Origin: Paracoccaceae bacterium
GTDB lineage: Bacteria > Pseudomonadota > Alphaproteobacteria > Rhodobacterales > Rhodobacteraceae
Assembly: GCA_019090795.1 (NCBI GenBank)
Contig: JAHRVG010000029.1
Coordinates: forward strand, 1 to 64,000
Direction of reading: 5' to 3'
Length of the DNA: 64,000 nucleotides
The notes beneath the pieces were generated by a model that worked only from the letters and a program-made list of their open reading frames with translations, ran no database searches and had not been told where the DNA came from. Positions 32,341 to 40,718 of the stretch are shown here, one piece after another; the stretch's first letter is position 1; each line of letters opens with the position of its first letter. A program made the translations under genes and the position numbers.

Positions 32341-34047
32341 TTATTCTGCTGCGATTTGCAGGCTATCAGAAACTTCTCCGCTTACGTCATTATCTGTTTT
32401 GGGCAGTTCAAAGAAGAACTTCGTTCCCTCGCCCGGCTTGCTGACAAAATCTATCGTACCATTTTGCTTTTCAACCAGCAATTTAACGATGCTCAGGCCC
32501 AGCCCGGTGCCACCTTTTTCACGGCGGTCAGAAGAATCAGCCTGCGTAAATCGCTCGAAGATTGTGGCCTGCGCCCCTTGGGGTATCCCCATTCCGAAAT
32601 CTTCCACACTTATATAAATGGTACTGTCTCTCTCTTCCAGATCAATAAGGATTTCGGCGCCTTTGTTTGAGAATTTTGCCGCGTTGGACAAAAGGTTGTT
32701 CATAACCTGGAATACGCGGTCTCTGTCGCAATAGGCCAAAACACCTTCGTTAAGCCCAATACCTACCATCGAAACATCGTATTGCTTACAATAAGGTGCA
32801 TTTTCTTGGATGGAGTCATTAATTAATTCAGCCATGTCAATAGGTTCCAAGTTGAATTCCATACGCCCTGCCGCTGTTTTTTCCAAATCGAGGATGTCAT
32901 TGATAAGGAGGCTTAACCGGTCCGAATTGCGATGGGCAATATTAAGCATTTTTGTGGCGCCTTCGTTGAATTCACCAAATGCACCGGATAAAACGAGGCC
33001 CAACGCACCCTTGATCGACGTTAAGGGTGTGCGCAGTTCATGGCTAACCGTGGAGATAAACTCGTCCTTGGTTTTATCAAATGCGTGACGTTCGGATATA
33101 TCGCGCACAATCGTCATGAAATAGGGCTTGCCAACATCCGGGCGAACCAACTGTATTTTTACTTCGTATGGCTTCCCACCCATGATCAACTCTTGAGTTA
33201 TTTCCTCGACTTCGCTATTCACCAGTGGTCGCACGCACTCGTAGAATGTTTTTACATTCATCGCGCTGTTTTCACCGTTTGGCATGAATCGATCAAAGAC
33301 TGTCTTTTGTGGATAATTGCTCTCATTCCAACCGGTTGCTTTCATTGCAGCTTGATTGAGGTATGTGTAACAAAGTGTACCAGCTTCAAACATGTAAATC
33401 TCGTCACGCAAGATGTGCAAAGATCTTCTGGTATTCTTGTCACCGGTTGCAACCTTGGTATCCGAAATATCCGTCCGGATTGCGATACTGCCGATCAGTT
33501 CACCCTTTTTATTCATTTGCGGGACATAGGTTGAATGGGTATGGACCGGTTTACCATCCTTGGTTTCCAACTGCACATTTCCGGACCATTTCTTGCCCAT
33601 TCTAAGCGTGACCCTGATTTCATGCAGCAAAGCTTCTTCTTGGTCCGGCCAGTAAGTCGAAGATGTTTTCCCAACCAAATCGTTTAGCTTGTAGCCCATT
33701 ATAAAAAGGAACTTTTCATTCGCATAGGTGATGTCGCTATTCAAATCGGTTTTGGTAACCATCGAGTGCTGGTTTAAAGCTTCTGTTTGGTGGGCAGTAT
33801 CGCGCTCCTCCTTATGTACAACTTTGAAATAATTATGAAAACTCCAAAAACATCCGAGGTATACTACCGTCAATACCAGTGTCAGCAATGTGGTAATTGG
33901 CGGCAATACCGGAAGGGCAAAAATTTCTGTCACCGCGAGTATTTTGTAGATAAAAAGTATCGCAGCCGGGCTTACAAACGAAATTACCACTAGTGTAAGA
34001 AGATACCGAGAGTCTTTGTTCATCCAGATTTGTTTCGCGTTGTCCAT
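32341..34047 (-). CDS. Membrane PAS-domain sensor histidine kinase
   Basis: A 568-residue kinase. Two membrane helices (about 17-38 and 45-69) are followed by two PAS domains (about 95-200, with ITYANEKFLFIMGYKLNDLV; about 210-320, with VRDISERHAFDKTKDEF). The HisKA domain has phospho-accepting His336 in STVSHELRTPLTSIKGALG, and the ATPase domain has the N box (VMNNLLSNAAKFS), G1 (VEDFGMGIP) and G2 (GGTGLGLSIVK). The loops outside the membrane are short, so sensing is probably cytoplasmic through PAS. It is co-transcribed with the receiver gene. Confidence 0.95.
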   Translation of the reverse strand: MDNAKQIWMNKDSRYLLTLVVISFVSPAAILFIYKILAVTEIFALPVLPPITTLLTLVLTVVYLGCFWSFHNYFKVVHKEERDTAHQTEALNQHSMVTKTDLNSDITYANEKFLFIMGYKLNDLVGKTSSTYWPDQEEALLHEIRVTLRMGKKWSGNVQLETKDGKPVHTHSTYVPQMNKKGELIGSIAIRTDISDTKVATGDKNTRRSLHILRDEIYMFEAGTLCYTYLNQAAMKATGWNESNYPQKTVFDRFMPNGENSAMNVKTFYECVRPLVNSEVEEITQELIMGGKPYEVKIQLVRPDVGKPYFMTIVRDISERHAFDKTKDEFISTVSHELRTPLTSIKGALGLVLSGAFGEFNEGATKMLNIAHRNSDRLSLLINDILDLEKTAAGRMEFNLEPIDMAELINDSIQENAPYCKQYDVSMVGIGLNEGVLAYCDRDRVFQVMNNLLSNAAKFSNKGAEILIDLEERDSTIYISVEDFGMGIPQGAQATIFERFTQADSSDRREKGGTGLGLSIVKLLVEKQNGTIDFVSKPGEGTKFFFELPKTDNDVSGEVSDSLQIAAE

Positions 34048-34441
34048 TTTCTGCCCTACTCAATTACAATGCACTGTCATGTTAGACAGTATTTGGGCCT
34101 TAAAATGGCCCCTTATCCGAGTGACATATATTCGGATTGGTACAAAAATAAGGCAGAGTCTGGTTTCATAGTTGCGTAAAAGACACATTGAGGCGTTGCT
34201 TGTTTTGGCGGATGTTAACCGTTTGAAGTAGTTATTTTTCATAGATGCCCGCTGGGGATACCTTATGGGTGAAACTATAATTTTAGCACACAACGCTAAA
34301 TAGCATGCCAAGTGCCTTACTTTGGCCCCAATGATCATCGAAACAATAATGACTACTTGTTATAAATAGTGCGCAGTATGGAAACAGTGACGTGTTTTTA
34401 CTGCCACACTATTTTCCCCTCTTATGGTGTTGGGCCAGAAT
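34048..34441. other. Intergenic region between the divergent kinase and receiver genes
   Basis: About 394 bp, AT-rich. It must hold the promoters of the kinase-receiver pair and of the receiver-Hpt pair. A short inverted repeat GGGCC-TTAAAAT-GGCCC is near 34095-34111. No copy of the CTATTCTTGC word was seen, unlike in most other gaps of the locus. A 92-codon minus-strand frame here has no recognisable features. Confidence 0.4.
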
Positions 34442-35431
34442 ATGAAAATACTATCTGTAGATGACGATCCTATTATCCTAGAACTCTTGACGGCTGTTCT
34501 TGCATCTATTGGCCAAACAGACGTCACGACAGCAGAGTCGGCGATGGAAGCTTTAGAGTTGATCGAGAAGCAAGACACCCCCTTCGATTGTTTTTTGCTT
34601 GATATTCAAATGCCAAAAATAGACGGTATCCAGCTCTGTAAAGCTGTTAGGTTGATGCCAGAGTATAATAGAACGCCGATTCTGATGATTACGGCGATGT
34701 CAGATAAAACTTACATCGACAAAGCTTTTGTCGCGGGTGCCACAGATTATGTCACCAAGCCGTTTGATGTGATAGAATTGGGTGCGCGCGTTAGAACCGC
34801 CGAAAGTCTGGTAAATGCATGGCGTGAAAAAGCCGCCACTGCTGACAATCTGGTGGCTCAACGCGAATATGTCGGTTCAGAAAAAGCGTTTGAACTGGAT
34901 GAAAAATTCCCGATTGACGACGTTGAGGGTGTTATTGATTACGTTGCGCTTGAAAATTATGTAAGCCAATTGTCACGCGGCAGCCTGTTTGGTTCCTCAA
35001 TTCTGGCTTTTAGCATCGTAGAAATTAATCAGTTGTACCGTGATACGACCGCATTTGACTTTGAAGCCCTGATTACCGATGTCGCCGAGGCGGTTACAAT
35101 CTGTTTTGATGGAAACCAATCTCTGGTGTCTTATGCGGGCAACGGAACCTTTGTGTGCATTATTGACTCAATTGACAAAGCGCCTACAGAAATTCTGGAA
35201 CAAGAGCTGCGGAACACAATTGCATCCATGGATCTGTGTTACAGTGATGGCCGATCTCTCGTGTTTACGATAACCGCCGGAGATTCGATCAGACTTTCCT
35301 TCCGGTCGGGGCAAGATGTTGTCAAGGCTTTGTCGCAAGCGGCGAAATCGGCAAGGTTCAAAAGTGAAGACATGCTTCCGGCGCAGCCAATCGTGCCGTT
35401 GGATGTCTTTCTGGGTGGCTATGCGGGGTGA
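34442..35431 (+). CDS. Response regulator with degenerate GGDEF-like output
   Basis: A 329-residue protein. Residues 1-120 are a full receiver (VDDDP, phospho-acceptor Asp54 in CFLLDIQMPKIDG, Lys in YVTKPFD). The C-terminal ~170 residues have the fold pattern of a GGDEF domain, but the signature position reads YAGNGTFVCII instead of GGDEF, so diguanylate cyclase activity is unlikely. It may act as a c-di-GMP or protein-binding output. ATG 34442 starts the canonical receiver; an ATG 18 bases earlier is possible. It is 7 bp before the Hpt gene. Confidence 0.85.
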   Translation: MKILSVDDDPIILELLTAVLASIGQTDVTTAESAMEALELIEKQDTPFDCFLLDIQMPKIDGIQLCKAVRLMPEYNRTPILMITAMSDKTYIDKAFVAGATDYVTKPFDVIELGARVRTAESLVNAWREKAATADNLVAQREYVGSEKAFELDEKFPIDDVEGVIDYVALENYVSQLSRGSLFGSSILAFSIVEINQLYRDTTAFDFEALITDVAEAVTICFDGNQSLVSYAGNGTFVCIIDSIDKAPTEILEQELRNTIASMDLCYSDGRSLVFTITAGDSIRLSFRSGQDVVKALSQAAKSARFKSEDMLPAQPIVPLDVFLGGYAG

Positions 35432-35438
35432 TGTTGAA

Positions 35439-35789
35439 ATGGTAGATGTATTGCAGGATCACCTAAAGGCCGTTCGCGAAAGATTCACCAATCTGTTGGA
35501 TGAGCGGCTGGATGAATTAGAGGTCGCACGAGAGCAGATTGATCTGGATGTAAAGCGGAATGAAGCTTTTGAAACAATCCAGTTTATTGCCCATAAAATC
35601 GCAGGCACTGCTGGCATATTGGGATATGAAAGCTTGGGCAGACAGGCAAGGGTTGCAGAGAATGCTATTATCCAGCTTGCTACTGATGGCTCTTTGAACA
35701 CCTCAGATCCAGATACTTTGAAAGTCATAGATATTTTTATCGAAACAGCCGCAGAGATCTCTGCCAATTCTTACTATGAAAAAACCTAG
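35439..35789 (+). CDS. Hpt phosphotransfer protein
   Basis: A 116-residue helical protein with the Hpt motif FIAHKIAGTAGILGYESLG; His52 is the expected phosphoryl carrier. With the kinase, two receivers and this protein, the pieces for a His-Asp-His-Asp relay are all present within 4 kb. ATG 35439 is preceded by GGGTGA; an in-frame ATG at 35421 would overlap the upstream gene by 11 bp. It converges on the next gene with 13 bp between. Confidence 0.85.
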   Translation: MVDVLQDHLKAVRERFTNLLDERLDELEVAREQIDLDVKRNEAFETIQFIAHKIAGTAGILGYESLGRQARVAENAIIQLATDGSLNTSDPDTLKVIDIFIETAAEISANSYYEKT

Positions 35790-35802
35790 TGTTTTGTTTC
35801 AA

Positions 35803-36474
35803 TCAATTGTTGCCGTTTTCCTGAATATAATATCCAACCGAACGAACTGATTTTACCAGATAACGCGCATCAAGTTTGTCCTTTAGCTTCTTGCGAATGT
35901 TGGTGATGTGAACATCATATTTGCGGTCTCCATAGACCCAGTCTTTATCATCAATATGCCTTGCAATTTCGTTTCTGGTAACGGTCTTGCCTTTGTGGTG
36001 CACTAGGAAATTCATAATTTTAAATTCGGTATGAGTCAGCAGTACGTCATCAAAGATCGGCTTGATGTCTGAAGGTTGCTCCATTTTGCTGTCCGCGGCC
36101 TGTGCAATGCGCACTCTAAGACGGGCAGAAAATTCGGCATTGGAAAAAGGAACATTGAGCACATCATCCGCTCCTGCAGAAAAAGCGTCGAGAACGCTTT
36201 CCTCCGAGTTGATATGATCCAGCACAATTATTGTCCAGTTAGCCTTGCGCGCACGACAAAACGCGATCAGGTCGTAACAGTCTCTCAGATTATCGCTATT
36301 ACCAATAATGAGTAGCCCCGGCGAGTTTGAAGATACAACCGTGCGCCGGGCGGGAAACGGTGTGGCGCATTTAATGGTTTGTTGGCCACCTAAGCCACTC
36401 AAGTGGCTTGCAATCTCCTTGCGCAAAGCTGCCTTTTTTTCAACAAGGATCGCGAGCTTAATTTCCTCAGCCAT
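35803..36474 (-). CDS. OmpR-family regulator with degenerate receiver
   Basis: A 223-residue protein. The C-terminal winged helix is clear (LLTHTEFKIMNFLVHHKGKT, VHITNIRKKLKDKL, YLVKSVRSVGYYIQ). The N-terminal receiver-like region lacks the acidic pair (it reads AILVEKKAAL) and the beta-3 Asp (GLLIIGNSDNLRD), though the later AGADDVLNVPF resembles the usual KPF region with Lys lost. It is likely phosphorylation-independent, like the gene at 4546. ATG 36474 starts the conserved region; a longer GTG start at 36513 exists. It is adjacent to flgL but on its own transcript. Confidence 0.82.
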   Translation of the reverse strand: MAEEIKLAILVEKKAALRKEIASHLSGLGGQQTIKCATPFPARRTVVSSNSPGLLIIGNSDNLRDCYDLIAFCRARKANWTIIVLDHINSEESVLDAFSAGADDVLNVPFSNAEFSARLRVRIAQAADSKMEQPSDIKPIFDDVLLTHTEFKIMNFLVHHKGKTVTRNEIARHIDDKDWVYGDRKYDVHITNIRKKLKDKLDARYLVKSVRSVGYYIQENGNN

Positions 36475-36573
36475 ACTGACTCTGCGATTTATCGCGTAAC
36501 TTTTTGTATACACGGCATTTTTTCATGCAACTAATGATATTTATATTTGACCATAGTCCAATCCATAATAAAT

Positions 36574-36596
36574 AAATGCCAGCTATGCTAGCATTT
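36574..36596. repeat. Inverted repeat between flgL and the OmpR-family gene
   Basis: AAATGCCAGC-TAT-GCTAGCATTT forms a 10-bp stem with one mismatch in the 286-bp gap. Downstream on the minus strand it is followed by ATTTATTATGG, so it may end the flgE-flgK-flgL transcript; it could also be an operator for the regulator gene. The rest of the gap shows nothing recognisable. Confidence 0.4.
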
Positions 36597-36760
36597 AGAT
36601 TGATCAAGACAAAAAAATTCCATTTAGAGTGGAGATTTACAGGGCCAAATATAGTGCTATCGCACGGGGAATTACAAACTATTTTCTGGCTCCGACGCCC
36701 TCTCGGCCATGTGGAAAATCCCTCAAAAAGGGCCACGGAACGATGAAAATATCATGCGCC

Positions 36761-37843
36761 TTACAGGAAATTCAGAAATGTTAACTTCGACAGGCGAGAA
36801 GTTACTGTATAAGTCGCCTGAAGCTGGGTTTCCAACAGTAGAATGCGGCTGGAAGCTTCGTATAGATCCACCCCCTCCAGCCCGCTGATGCGTGAATTAA
36901 AGACATCCCCCAGGTTTTTCTGGGCCAATATCCTTTCATCTAGTGACTTCTGTTGCGACCCGAGATTTGCCTCAACTTTAATGAGCCCGGAAACTCCGTT
37001 GGACAATGCACTTACTGCATTACTCATCCAGACTTCATAGGCCTCCCCATCGGGAATCTTACTGACATCAATTGTTGCAATCATTGAAAGTCCGCGAAGT
37101 ATCTCTGTGAACGCGGGGTCATTGGCCTGAATTCCGTAAGATAGCGTCGTGTTTTTATCAATCTGGCTTTGAAGCCTCGGAGTGGCCGATCCGCCCAGTT
37201 GTAACAATGGCGAGCCATTGTAAAAGGTTGACTCAAAGTTGCGATTGGGGGTTCCAGTATCCGTGCTTGTGAAAATATCCTGAATCACGCTTGCTTTTTG
37301 TGCGGCGTCGGTGGCGTCCGTTAATCCGGACCCTATTACACTCGCCAGTACATCACTGGGGGATAATCCGGTCGTGGCATTTATGCCTTCCCATTTTTGC
37401 AGCGTGGTTTGGCCGCTATCAATTCCCGAAAACAAAGCTGTGTTTTGATACGTGCTATTGAGCTGTCCGGCTAGTTGTTCGAAAGCAGCCAATGCGGCTT
37501 CTTGCAGGCCTTTTGCGCTAGTTGTTGGCACATTGGCATTCGAGGTAGCAATATCCAGAAAATCCTGTGTGATGTCACGAATACCTCCCAGCGTTAAGCT
37601 GGTGAAATCGAGCTTGTTGGCCAAGAACTCGTTTGAAGAAATAATCTCATCATTGCGATTCAGTTGCATGCGCAAAGCAAGAACTTCTGATGATTGAAAG
37701 CCGAGAGATTTATAGACGTCTGCTTTCAAACCCGTCGCAACCTCTAGAGAAGCGTTGTTCAATTGATTCTGAAGGTCGCTAGTCTGGCTTCGCCATGTAG
37801 CCAGTAAATCATACGTTGAGCTGGCGCGCGCGATACCAATCAT
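36761..37843 (-). CDS. flgL: Hook-filament junction protein FlgL
   Basis: A 360-residue protein with flagellin-like ends: N-terminal LQNQLNNASLEVATGLKADV and a C-terminal coiled coil (EASSRILLLETQLQATYTVT). FlgL is the second junction protein between hook and filament. It follows flgK by 13 bp and ends the flgE-flgK-flgL run. The intergenic region downstream has the hairpin at 36574. Confidence 0.9.
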   Translation of the reverse strand: MIGIARASSTYDLLATWRSQTSDLQNQLNNASLEVATGLKADVYKSLGFQSSEVLALRMQLNRNDEIISSNEFLANKLDFTSLTLGGIRDITQDFLDIATSNANVPTTSAKGLQEAALAAFEQLAGQLNSTYQNTALFSGIDSGQTTLQKWEGINATTGLSPSDVLASVIGSGLTDATDAAQKASVIQDIFTSTDTGTPNRNFESTFYNGSPLLQLGGSATPRLQSQIDKNTTLSYGIQANDPAFTEILRGLSMIATIDVSKIPDGEAYEVWMSNAVSALSNGVSGLIKVEANLGSQQKSLDERILAQKNLGDVFNSRISGLEGVDLYEASSRILLLETQLQATYTVTSRLSKLTFLNFL

Positions 37844-37856
37844 AGTTTAAATTCCT

Positions 37857-39269
37857 TCATACTGCTGCCAACAATGTGTCCAACATTTGTGTCAAAGATT
37901 GCGTGACCTGAGCATTTGCCGCATAGCTTTGCTCAATCAAAGTCAATTGTTGCAACTCGGCATCCAGATTGACTCCCTGAACTCCCAGCCGGGCGGATTG
38001 CACAGTCTGCGCCTTGGTGCCCAGCTCTTCAACTTTTACCTGAGCATCCACCTGAACCAACTTTTGATCAGCCACCATTCCCGCAAGATAATCCAAAAGC
38101 TCAGCGGAACTTCCCTGTCCTGCCTGCGGGTCAAAATTCTGCGCAGTTTCAAAAACTGCCAGAAACTTGAGTGGTTGTGTGCTGTCACCTGCAGCACCTT
38201 CAGTTGTTGCGCCTACCCCGTCCCGGATACGCCAGAGATCGCCGCCTCTGTTTGGATCAACCGCGGAATTGACTGTTAATCGACCTGCCAACCCCTCCTG
38301 CTGTGCAGGATTATAGGCAGCCCCTTGGTCGGTAAATAAACCTGCTTGCCCGACGGAAAGTGATGAATCAGCTGCTTCAAAACTCTCAACCAAGACCCGC
38401 GCAAACTCATCTAGTTGCAGTTTCATCTGCGGCAGTACGTCATCCTTCAGGTCAAACCACCCGGCGAGTTGACCACCACTGAAACCGCGTACCCCTGTCT
38501 TATTCGGTGTTATTTCAATGTCACCAACGTTCAACTGCCCAAGAGATGTGTCATACGAGACCTCAAATGCGGCAGATTTATCGACCAGCACGGTTCCCTG
38601 GCCGGTTGCAATGCTTACATTGCCGCGGGTATCCGTGGAAGTATTCACGTCCAGCAAAATTGAAAGGGCGTCAATTTCCTTTGCCCGTTCGTCTTGCAAA
38701 TCTGCCCTTTGGGTGGTGGTTTGTTGTGATCCTGCGATTTGAATGTTCAACTGTGCAATCTTGTTTAGATGCTTGTTCACAGTCGTTACATCATTTTGAA
38801 TTCCGGCCGTCACGGATTGCAGTGTTTGATCCAATGTATTGGAGGCATCATTCAAACTACTGGCCAGCCCCAGAGCAGATGCCAGCACATTGTTTTGCAG
38901 AGACGTATCTGCAGGAGAATTGCTTAGAAGCCCGAAACTCGAGTACAGGTTGGAAAACTGCCCTGCCATGGTAAGCGTGTCGCCGGGCTTTCCAAGCCGA
39001 AAGGAATAAGTGTCTAGCTGGCTTGCGATTATTTCCTGTCGGGCCACGCCAGCCAGTTCTGATCTAAAAAGGCGATCAAGACTACTGTTTACCTCTCGCG
39101 TCAGCCCAGTAGCCAACACCCCGCCGCCAGGGCCACTTTCAGTGACCAGACTTCTTCTGACATAGCCCTCGCGGTTTGCGTTGGCTATGTTGGCGGCCGT
39201 CAGTTCCGCCCATCTTGCAGTAACAGACAGGCCGCTGCTGCTGTTTCTGAAAGCGGTTGAAATGCCCAC
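37857..39269 (-). CDS. flgK: Hook-filament junction protein FlgK
   Basis: A 470-residue protein with the FlgK N-terminus (STAFRNSSSGLSVTARWAEL, then TAANIANANREGYVRRS) and C-terminus (LIEQSYAANAQVTQSLTQML). The central region has the FlgK helical stretch with LNKIAQLNIQIAGSQ. It is exported late with the help of a FlgN-type chaperone (candidate at 2493). Confidence 0.95.
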   Translation of the reverse strand: MGISTAFRNSSSGLSVTARWAELTAANIANANREGYVRRSLVTESGPGGGVLATGLTREVNSSLDRLFRSELAGVARQEIIASQLDTYSFRLGKPGDTLTMAGQFSNLYSSFGLLSNSPADTSLQNNVLASALGLASSLNDASNTLDQTLQSVTAGIQNDVTTVNKHLNKIAQLNIQIAGSQQTTTQRADLQDERAKEIDALSILLDVNTSTDTRGNVSIATGQGTVLVDKSAAFEVSYDTSLGQLNVGDIEITPNKTGVRGFSGGQLAGWFDLKDDVLPQMKLQLDEFARVLVESFEAADSSLSVGQAGLFTDQGAAYNPAQQEGLAGRLTVNSAVDPNRGGDLWRIRDGVGATTEGAAGDSTQPLKFLAVFETAQNFDPQAGQGSSAELLDYLAGMVADQKLVQVDAQVKVEELGTKAQTVQSARLGVQGVNLDAELQQLTLIEQSYAANAQVTQSLTQMLDTLLAAV

Positions 39270-39311
39270 GTGGTATCCTCTTCCTACTTTTTAGTCATTC
39301 AAACGGCTAAT

Positions 39312-40616
39312 TTAGCGTTTCAATCGTGTGGTTTCGTCAAGCATCTCGTCTGTTGTGGTTATGATTTTTGCATTCGTTGAATAAGCGCGCTGGATGCGGA
39401 TGAGATCCGTAAGCTCTTGTGCGATTTCAACATTGGAACTCTCCAGAACCCCGTTAGATATTGTTCCCACACCACCTTCTCCTGCAAAGGACAAGAGTGC
39501 CGCCCCAGAGAAGCGCGTTGTGCTGAAGTTGTTACCAGTGCTGGCTTCCAGTCCGACAGGATTGGTTACATTCGCCAGTGGGATGTTGAAAAGAGGTTTA
39601 CGGTTGCCATTGTCATACAGGCCGAAAATATTTCCTTTATCATCAATTTCAGTCGACAGTAAATTACCGGAGGCGGCTCCATCGGCAACGACTTCTACTG
39701 GCGTATAGTCACCTGAAAACTGGGTCATTCCATCAAAACTGTTCGGGGCTCCTGCTGCAACGGTCAGAACTTGTGGAGTTGTACCATTGTCGACCGTGAG
39801 TGTTGCGATGCCGGTTGTAACATCAAATGCAAATGCTGCCGGAGCAGGAGCCGTACTGGTCACGCCGGAATAGGTCGCGGGTGATCCCGCATTCGCGCCA
39901 CTGTCATTGAATTCAACGTTGACAGACCCATAAGTGGCGCCATCGGCCCCCTCAAATGTCAGCTCCCAAGTGTTTTCGGTTGATGAAGGTTGCCATGAAA
40001 ATTTCAATCGACTGGCCTCGCCCAAGGGAGAGAAAAACTCGGCAGAGGATGAAAAAGGATCACCCGGCGTTGGCAGACCTGCTTCTTGTGATGGCAAGTT
40101 CCCTGCAACTGAAATTGCAGTGGTCGGAGAACCGGGAGTTAATCCAGTATCGACGTTTACAGTGGTCAGCTCTGAAAAGTTGTTTGCGTCTACAGCACCC
40201 AAAGTACTGTCTTCACCATAGGCAAAGCCTGCTAGGTAAAACCCGGCAGCATTGCGCAAATCACCGTTGGCATCAGGCAGGAAAGAGCCTGCACGCGTCA
40301 ACATATAGTTGGCTACATTTGGGTCGTTCGGCGTCTTGGAAACCACAAAGAAACCATCCCCTCTAACTGCCATATCGGTAGAGGAGCCAGTGCCAAATAC
40401 CTCTGTGCCTCTTGACATGTCCAGAGCCGAAACAGCGCGCACACTATTTGTTACCGAGGTTTTAATATTGCCGGAAGTTGACGTTACCATTTGGGTAAAA
40501 GTTCGTCGAAATGCGTTTGTATTGGCGTTCGCGATGTTGTCCGAAATATTGCCGATTGCAGTTGCATTTGCCAACAACCCGCTGACACCTGTTTGCATTG
40601 CATTAGTGATGCTCAT
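39312..40616 (-). CDS. flgE: Flagellar hook protein FlgE
   Basis: A 434-residue protein with the rod/hook N-terminal motif (GVSGLLANATAIGNISDNIA, then NANTNAFRR) and C-terminal LTDLIRIQRAYSTNAKIITT. The central hook domain includes GTGSSTDMAVRGDGFFVVSK, as expected for FlgE. Polymerises under FlgD capping with length set by FliK. Likely first gene of flgE-flgK-flgL; a TATTCTTG site lies 77 bp upstream. Confidence 0.95.
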   Translation of the reverse strand: MSITNAMQTGVSGLLANATAIGNISDNIANANTNAFRRTFTQMVTSTSGNIKTSVTNSVRAVSALDMSRGTEVFGTGSSTDMAVRGDGFFVVSKTPNDPNVANYMLTRAGSFLPDANGDLRNAAGFYLAGFAYGEDSTLGAVDANNFSELTTVNVDTGLTPGSPTTAISVAGNLPSQEAGLPTPGDPFSSSAEFFSPLGEASRLKFSWQPSSTENTWELTFEGADGATYGSVNVEFNDSGANAGSPATYSGVTSTAPAPAAFAFDVTTGIATLTVDNGTTPQVLTVAAGAPNSFDGMTQFSGDYTPVEVVADGAASGNLLSTEIDDKGNIFGLYDNGNRKPLFNIPLANVTNPVGLEASTGNNFSTTRFSGAALLSFAGEGGVGTISNGVLESSNVEIAQELTDLIRIQRAYSTNAKIITTTDEMLDETTRLKR

Positions 40617-40692
40617 AACTTGACTCCCTCAATTAGGATTTTGACTTCGGGTATTAAATGGGATCGTGATGTTTAGAATTTGTTAAAATTTT

Positions 40693-40702
40693 ATATTCTT
40701 GC
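40693..40702 (+). promoter_or_regulatory. Candidate flagellar operator (ATATTCTTGC)
   Basis: It carries the TATTCTTGC core in the 102-bp gap upstream of flgE and just past the end of the 638-residue gene. It reads on the strand opposite flgE. Confidence 0.45.
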
Positions 40703-40718
40703 AAAAAATGCCCAGATT

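Noticed and set aside
34060-34338. A 92-codon minus-strand open frame in the kinase/receiver gap
   Set aside because: No ribosome site, no domain and odd composition; the gap is better explained as a divergent promoter region.
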